64,000 nucleotides of DNA from Pholiota molesta (lineage: Eukaryota; Basidiomycota; Agaricomycetes; Agaricales; Strophariaceae), in the NCBI GenBank assembly GCA_014925825.1, contig JACGCK010000003.1, positions 1-64,000 of the forward strand, in the 5' to 3' direction. Shown here in pieces: positions 58,502 through 64,000 of the stretch. Position numbers and translations under genes: made by a program. Each line of letters starts with the position of its first letter. The first letter of the stretch is position 1. Below the pieces are notes generated by a model. That model ran no database searches, had not been told where the DNA came from, and saw nothing but the letters and a program-made list of their open reading frames with translations.

Positions 58502-61500
58502 CTACCAGTATTTTCTGACCGTGCGTTTTGCGTTCTCGTACAATGCCTTAGTCTCTACACGACTGGGTTCAAGCTCTGCCAGATACTGGTCGACTGCAGC
58601 ATCGACACGGCCGGCTGGGAACTCGCTGCGCAGAATGTTAGCCTGGGGCCGAGTGGCCTCGGCTAACCAATCCGTTATGAGGATGGCAATTTCCGATGAA
58701 ATGGCCTGAACATTGGCCTGGTCATTGAAAGGTGGAACCTTTTTCATTTCCGGGTCAGCATGACCTACCTCATGAGAAAGAGCAAGAAGAAATATGTCGC
58801 ACCTGTGACTCATACATCTCGTTGAAGAGATCCCAAATTTCGGCGAAGCGCACGCCACATTGAATCAGACTCGGGAAGCCCAGCCTGCAGGGAGGACGTC
58901 TTTATTCGCAAGCATGAATCTGACCAGAAGGGTTGCGATGAATCCTAAAAGTATAACCTGACAGTTAGATTCGATGATGATATAAAACGTAAAAAAGTCG
59001 ACGTACGCAGAGGAAGGCGCTTTCGGAGGGGTAAAACCGTTGGCCTAACGGCACAACACGCCCCATGATAAGGTCTGCTCGCTCTATTGGGTCGTCCGTT
59101 TCTTGCATTACTGAATCAATTGTCAAGATCAGCGCACGGCATGAAACTGAAAATGGTGAACACGAACTCTCGTCAAATATTTGGTTCCAAATGGGCCGTA
59201 CGACACTTTCATCGCGATGTTCCGATACATGCAAACAAAGTAGTTTAATCGCTGGAAGGTCGAAGGGAATGGCGAATTTTTGATAAAGCTGGTTGTGGGT
59301 TTAGTTAGGGGAATGACGACGTTGATGAGGTTCTTACATCCGTCATAGTGAAGAGCTGTTTCGAAAGAGAGTTTATCCGTTCTCCAACGGTAGGGTCGTC
59401 GTTGACATGGGGTAGAAGCGTGCTGTAGACTTCTAGTTGAACTTGCGCGACGTCAAGCTTCTCTTCCAAATCTGTTAAGAAGGCTATTGCTGTTTCATGA
59501 CGGCCACCTGCTGAAATAGGGTGAGATTTGGCGTTGGCAACCGCTAGAGTCAGATATTCCAGACGGGCGTCTAGGTGAAGATCAAATCTACAATATATAG
59601 GTGGTCAGCGGGGTAAGAACGGTTTGGGAGGATCACTGACTGAGTTGACTCTGCCAAGGCACCCAGTACTTCAGCGGCTCGTAGCGGCTGTCCATTTTTT
59701 ACGTAGAATTGCCATAAAAGTTGGAATTTTTGCACGGTTGCAGGTTCTCGTCGAAGATATGCCTCCAGGAATGGCGGCCGCATCTAAGAATGAAGTGTCA
59801 AAAGTCATCATTGATTCAAAAGCTAGGTGTCTTACTTCCAACAAATCATCCGCAAGGTCACGGCTTATCAACCAATCATAAAGAGTGGAGTGGAACATTT
59901 CGTCGTCACTTGCAAACGCCAGTTCATAGGCATGACTGCGTACAGATTCGGGATCGTCGAGAGCTGCGACGCCCGTCGTCGGCGCGGTCGTTAATTTGTC
60001 CTTGCACTTCTCCTCGAATACTCTTAGAGAATCCAACACGAGGTCGTAACAATTCAACCTCGTTTGGGCAAGTTCATAACGAGGATCGCTGGGAGCCATG
60101 CCAGCGTGCCAGCATTCCAATCCAGCCCATCTGGATCCTGAACCTGCGCGCAAGTCAAGGGAAGTTCGACAGCGCCTTTCGCATAGTCCAGCTGTTGGAA
60201 ATCACCAACGACTTCACGAAGTTTCTCGAATTCAATGATCCGAGCACCCTTGGTGAACAATCTAAGTAGCGTTATCAGCGTTAAATGTGGATAATGAATT
60301 TCTGTAAGCTTACCGCAACGCTTCGGCGAGGCTCTTCTGCTTTTCGGTCGGATTTCTGGTCTCAGCGGCCTTCCGAATGTTCTCTTTGGCCTGACAACTA
60401 TGTCAAGACACTTTCTACACCGCGTAAACAGCACACCGTACCTTGTAGAGCATGACATCATCTGTACTACAGAAAGATCCACATCTATGTTGCAGCACCT
60501 CGCTTATGGTATCAACCTAATTGAACAAAAATGAGATTCCTGAAATTCTTGGGATATATGGACATACACTGATTTGTTGTCCAATCTGTTGGTCAATAAC
60601 AACATTGACTAATGCTCTCGATATCGTCATCCCATGTTGGATGTAATTAAGTCTTCGAATGTTTGGGCGGCAATGAGCTTCTGAGTTTCAGCATCGCATC
60701 TTCAGAAAAGAAAAAAAATGAGATCTCTGGCATAGTTCAGCGCACAGAACGAACACGTACTTAGTTATGAGTTCACCCAGGCGATAATCACTAAGGAGTA
60801 AAACAAACGACAACGCCTCGATTGTCCGTGTTAGCAGATTCTGAAGTTCAGAAACGGAACTCTGCTCAGCCTGCAAAGTGATATCAATGACAGTCTACTA
60901 GCACTGGTAATCATAAAAGTAACAAACCTTCCATGCTTCTTGTTCAGTGAGCAAGGTGCGACTTGTAGTAGGTTCGCTAGGCGAAGAATGGAATAATTGG
61001 GGATTTCTGCTAAGGAATTCCTTTAGCGCGAAGAGATTTTTTTGTACATTGAGCAGAAGCGTTTCGGATGCATTGAGAATTTGTGTCCCATTAGGCCTAA
61101 ACAAGAAAGTTGTTCTCTGCTCGTCAAGGTTTATAAGATATCACAACTTACTGCGTAGTCGTCATTTTCGATTTCCAGAATGGGCGCACTAGCCTGGCGA
61201 AATACAAGGCAAACCCTTCCCTCCTCCCGCTGAAGATAGCTGAGCCTTGGTTCTCCGCTGCCAGATGCATTCGTTAAACACACGTGTACCATCCAATACA
61301 AGCAGGAACAGGAAGGACGTACCCGTCCCGTATGTCATCCGCTCGTCCAGATGGGCCTCTCTCCGAAGTCATAGAATGCTTGTTTTGCTACGGCAGCAAT
61401 TTCAGGGCTGACTGTGCTTATTGTACCCGATGACGAGCCATCGGAAGGATCCAGGAAAGTGTTACCGCTGGCGAGCCAAGGAGCATTGAACAGGTTGATC

Positions 61501-63591
61501 ACGACCAAAGCTAAATGTCAAAGACGTAGAATTAAGTCCTGATGTGACAAGAAGAAATGAACAAGTAATGCACACCTATCACGGAATTGGATAATAGGCT
61601 GGACATTGCCTTCTGCCTGCAGCTCTTCCAAGACTGCTTTCAGATATTCAACAGCACGGCGTTTGACCAAGAAGGTCAATCCCACATTTGTCAAAAGCAT
61701 GAACTGGTTGGGATACTCGTCGAACTGGGATGCAAGCTCGTTGATTTTTGAAGGCACCGGTGTTCCCGGTGGCGTTTTCACTGTCGTTTTATTAACAGCT
61801 GCCATAGCCCACGTCCTTCCAGGAATAGATAGCAGGGTGGCATACTCTGTCAGCGGCGGTCGGTTGGAGGTGGGCGTATTAGTATATTGCCCCGTTATTA
61901 GGTCAAACTGGGGTTGCTGAGGTCGTTCAGGAAGATTGAGTTGTCCAGATTGCCAATCCGGGTGAGATCAGGCGCGAGGCAGAGGATATAGTCTGTGTTA
62001 TCTACGTCTCCTGGTTGGGCTGCAATAGTCAAGCCGTCGGCGTAACACGAGTTATCGAGGGTTGAGACAATGTACGGTCGAGTAGAGGGCTGAGCTTGAG
62101 CTTGAGGAGCTCCGTAGGTGGACGCGGTACCATAGGTAGACGCTGTAGGCCTGTATCGCTTTTCTTGTTCATCGGGATGAATTAGATTTAATGGGGGCAA
62201 TCGGACATGGACAAGTGAAAGAGGCCGGAGGCCACTTGATCCAGAATTCATGCCTATTGAATAACCGTAGCTCACGGACGGCCCGAAGTATAATCGAACG
62301 CCATTCGTAGTGATAGCGATGAGCTGAATGTTCATCCGCGATTCGGATGGGTCAACCACATGGATGTTGATGATTTGGAAGTTTTGCGGCGTTATAGCAG
62401 GCGATCCAGGAGCCTTTTCCTGTGCGGATTTGTATAACGAGGAAAGTGTTTGAATGTGTTGGATGGCTTTATCGCCGCTTGGAGTATACATCGATATCGT
62501 ATTCCGCGAGCTGAGAGTGTAGAAGCAGTTGCGGTTTGTATCAGAAACAGCCGCAATGATGCGCTCTGGATGTATTGTGAATAAACATATTCAAAAACAA
62601 TTAAAACGTCTTACCGTCGGATGTGCTCGATGCGAATCGAGGAAGAAGACTTTGCACTCCACCTACAGAATGGTTGACAAGCTGTACTCGCTTGCCGAAC
62701 CAAGATTCATTGGCTTGGTAGTGCATTTCGTACAAATTTCCATCCTGCTGCCCGCACATGAAAATTCTACCATCAGATGTCCCAACAACAGAGGTCATCT
62801 CGATATCTGTTGAAATAGTAAGATCTGTTGCATAAAGCTTGATCTCCTTGCGAGGGCGGCCATCCGTTCCTGTTTGGTTTGCAATAGCGACGCCGATGAG
62901 CAACACCGATACAGGTGTGCAAATGACAAGAAGAGAAGTAATGTCGTCAATGAAAAGGCCACTTTTTGGCTTTACAAGCGCAACATGGGTGATAACGTCG
63001 GGTTGATCCACGAATGAGGAGATTTCTTGCCTAGAAAAATTGAACTGTGATTCCTAAGAAACGACAAGATGTGGGCTCTTACCCGTCAATGTAGTCCCAT
63101 AAGAATAGTTTATGATCAATCGAGATCCATACACGTTCAATCTCAGTCATCAATCCCATGTGCGAAGTACGTTTGCACCTGAGTAATATTAGTAGAGCAT
63201 ATTAGCTTTGCCTGTGATGCACTCACTGTCATAGTATTGGAAAAGGCCATCTGGGATACTGACGAATTTCTTTTTCTGAAAAGGTACTCGTAGATCGTCA
63301 GGAAACACGCTATATGACGCCGAAACCTGACTTCCGGCTGCAGATAATAAGGTAAGGCAATAGATTCAACTGTGATTGCCAAATACTCACATGCTGTTAA
63401 AGTCTCGCCTAGATCAGGTATATTTGTGCGTCCTTAGCGAGCTGTTCGAGCAAAACTCGGCTTGCATTCTGCAATGCAGGCAGATCTACAGGTGCAGGCT
63501 TGGTGGCCGGCGCTTGTCGAGTGGCAGTGGCATTGTTTTGATTGGAAGACGAGGCAGGAAAGGAGCGAGATTGCGCGAAGTGTGTCGCCAT
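58502..63591 (-). CDS. NUP170: Nucleoporin NUP170/NUP155
   Basis: A large inner-ring scaffold nucleoporin. It starts MATHFAQSRSFPASSSNQNN (63589-63591). N-terminal beta-propeller exons: GSQVSASYSVFPDDLRVPFQ, FVSIPDGLFQYYD, LMTEIERVWISIDHKLFLWD, then ICTPVSVLLIGVAIANQTGT, IKLYATDLTISTDIEMTSVV, GTSDGRIFMCGQQDGNLYEM, WFGKRVQLVNHSVGGVQSLL, NGVRLYFGPSVSYGYSIGM. These are hallmark Nup155 propeller sequences. The C-terminal alpha-solenoid continues through many exons (VGLTFLVKRRAVEYLKAVLE; LTNHIKFL-type helices) to the end AKRTVRKYW, stop complementary to 58502-58504. One break near 63418-63424 (QIYLI stop versus I-PDLGETLTA) fits one lost base. Exon edges in the solenoid half were only partly resolved. 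It converges with the RING-CH gene 120 bp away. Confidence 0.93.
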
Positions 63592-64000
63592 AGGGACTGT
63601 AAATTAGCTTGCCCGTATATCTTCAGAATAGTGGGATCCAGAAAGCGCCTGGCATGCAAACGGAATGTAGGTTCGAGGAATAGACAACGACTCCTTCAAC
63701 AACTTCAACTTTCGATCGCGTCAAAACTCTCAACACGTGTTCCAACAATCCCTTGTTCGTTCGGCAATTCCCGCAAGTTCATTCAACGTCGACCTCAACT
63801 CCCTCAACATATTCTATGTAGCTCATTTATGTCCTGAGAATTCGAGCGTCGTTTATTAACTACGACACCAAATCTAGTCAAAATCGATCAATCAAGTGTT
63901 GTTACTATCAACTACATCCCGTCTTCGACCAGATATTGCTTGTCCACTAAACAGCTGATATGAACACTATCACACTAAACGCCCATGTGAAATGGAGTAC
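63592..64000. other. 5' flank of NUP170 up to the window end
   Basis: No gene seen; CT/CAAC-rich on the plus strand. Confidence 0.5.

Noticed and set aside
1..64000. CRISPR arrays, operons, prokaryotic mobile elements
   Set aside because: The intron-rich fungal gene structure rules these out and no regularly spaced repeats are present.

Overview
The window is nuclear DNA from a basidiomycete fungus, most likely a mushroom-forming Agaricomycete. The evidence is dense protein-coding genes cut by many short introns (mostly about 50-65 nt), intron-bearing nuclear tRNA genes, a CAS1-type capsule/wall O-acetyltransferase, a Bck1-type cell-wall MAP kinase kinase kinase, and Ser/Pro/Gln-rich regulatory proteins of the kind common in this phylum. 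Genes were rebuilt by joining exons by eye, so exon edges are inferred from reading frame, GT..AG or GC..AG borders and family conservation, not from transcripts.

Layout. 1-3448: an unknown gene cut by the window edge, the RNA polymerase I subunit RPA12, the oligosaccharyltransferase subunit OST5 and the ER-shaping protein YOP1. 4562-11068: two divergently transcribed UNC93-like transporter paralogues 2.3 kb apart. 11382-15629: a leukotriene A4 hydrolase-type aminopeptidase and an ArfGAP. 17443-23836: a long low-complexity protein with a Bni4-type C-terminus and a LYR-motif protein. 24553-27406: a gene-poor stretch with tRNA-Thr(AGT), a 916-bp hAT-like non-autonomous transposon with 8-bp target duplications, and tRNA-Lys(CTT). 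27407-37963: five minus-strand genes (BCK1, GID8, a macro-domain protein, a flavin monooxygenase, RRP15). 38336-55076: plus-strand genes (ankyrin/dilute protein, rhomboid protease, CAS1, CUT8, an orphan mitochondrial-looking protein, a degenerate REX4-like exonuclease). 55496-63591: a mitochondrial carrier, a RING-CH membrane E3 ligase and the nucleoporin NUP170.

The genes do not form one pathway; this is an ordinary mix of housekeeping functions (rRNA synthesis and maturation, ER glycosylation and shape, vesicle traffic, cell-wall signalling, proteasome and ubiquitin control, nuclear pore). I found no operon-like or defence-like novel system. The most notable structural signals are conserved 10-nt and 17-nt microexons shared by the two UNC93 paralogues, an 11-nt/17-nt microexon pair in the carrier, the hAT-like insertion, and a REX4-like protein that has lost its catalytic acids.

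Quality note. At least ten genes, several of them core housekeeping genes, carry reading-frame breaks, nearly all explained by loss of one base, usually in a short homopolymer run. This looks like an assembly error signature, so protein sequences taken naively from this window will be wrong at the places listed.
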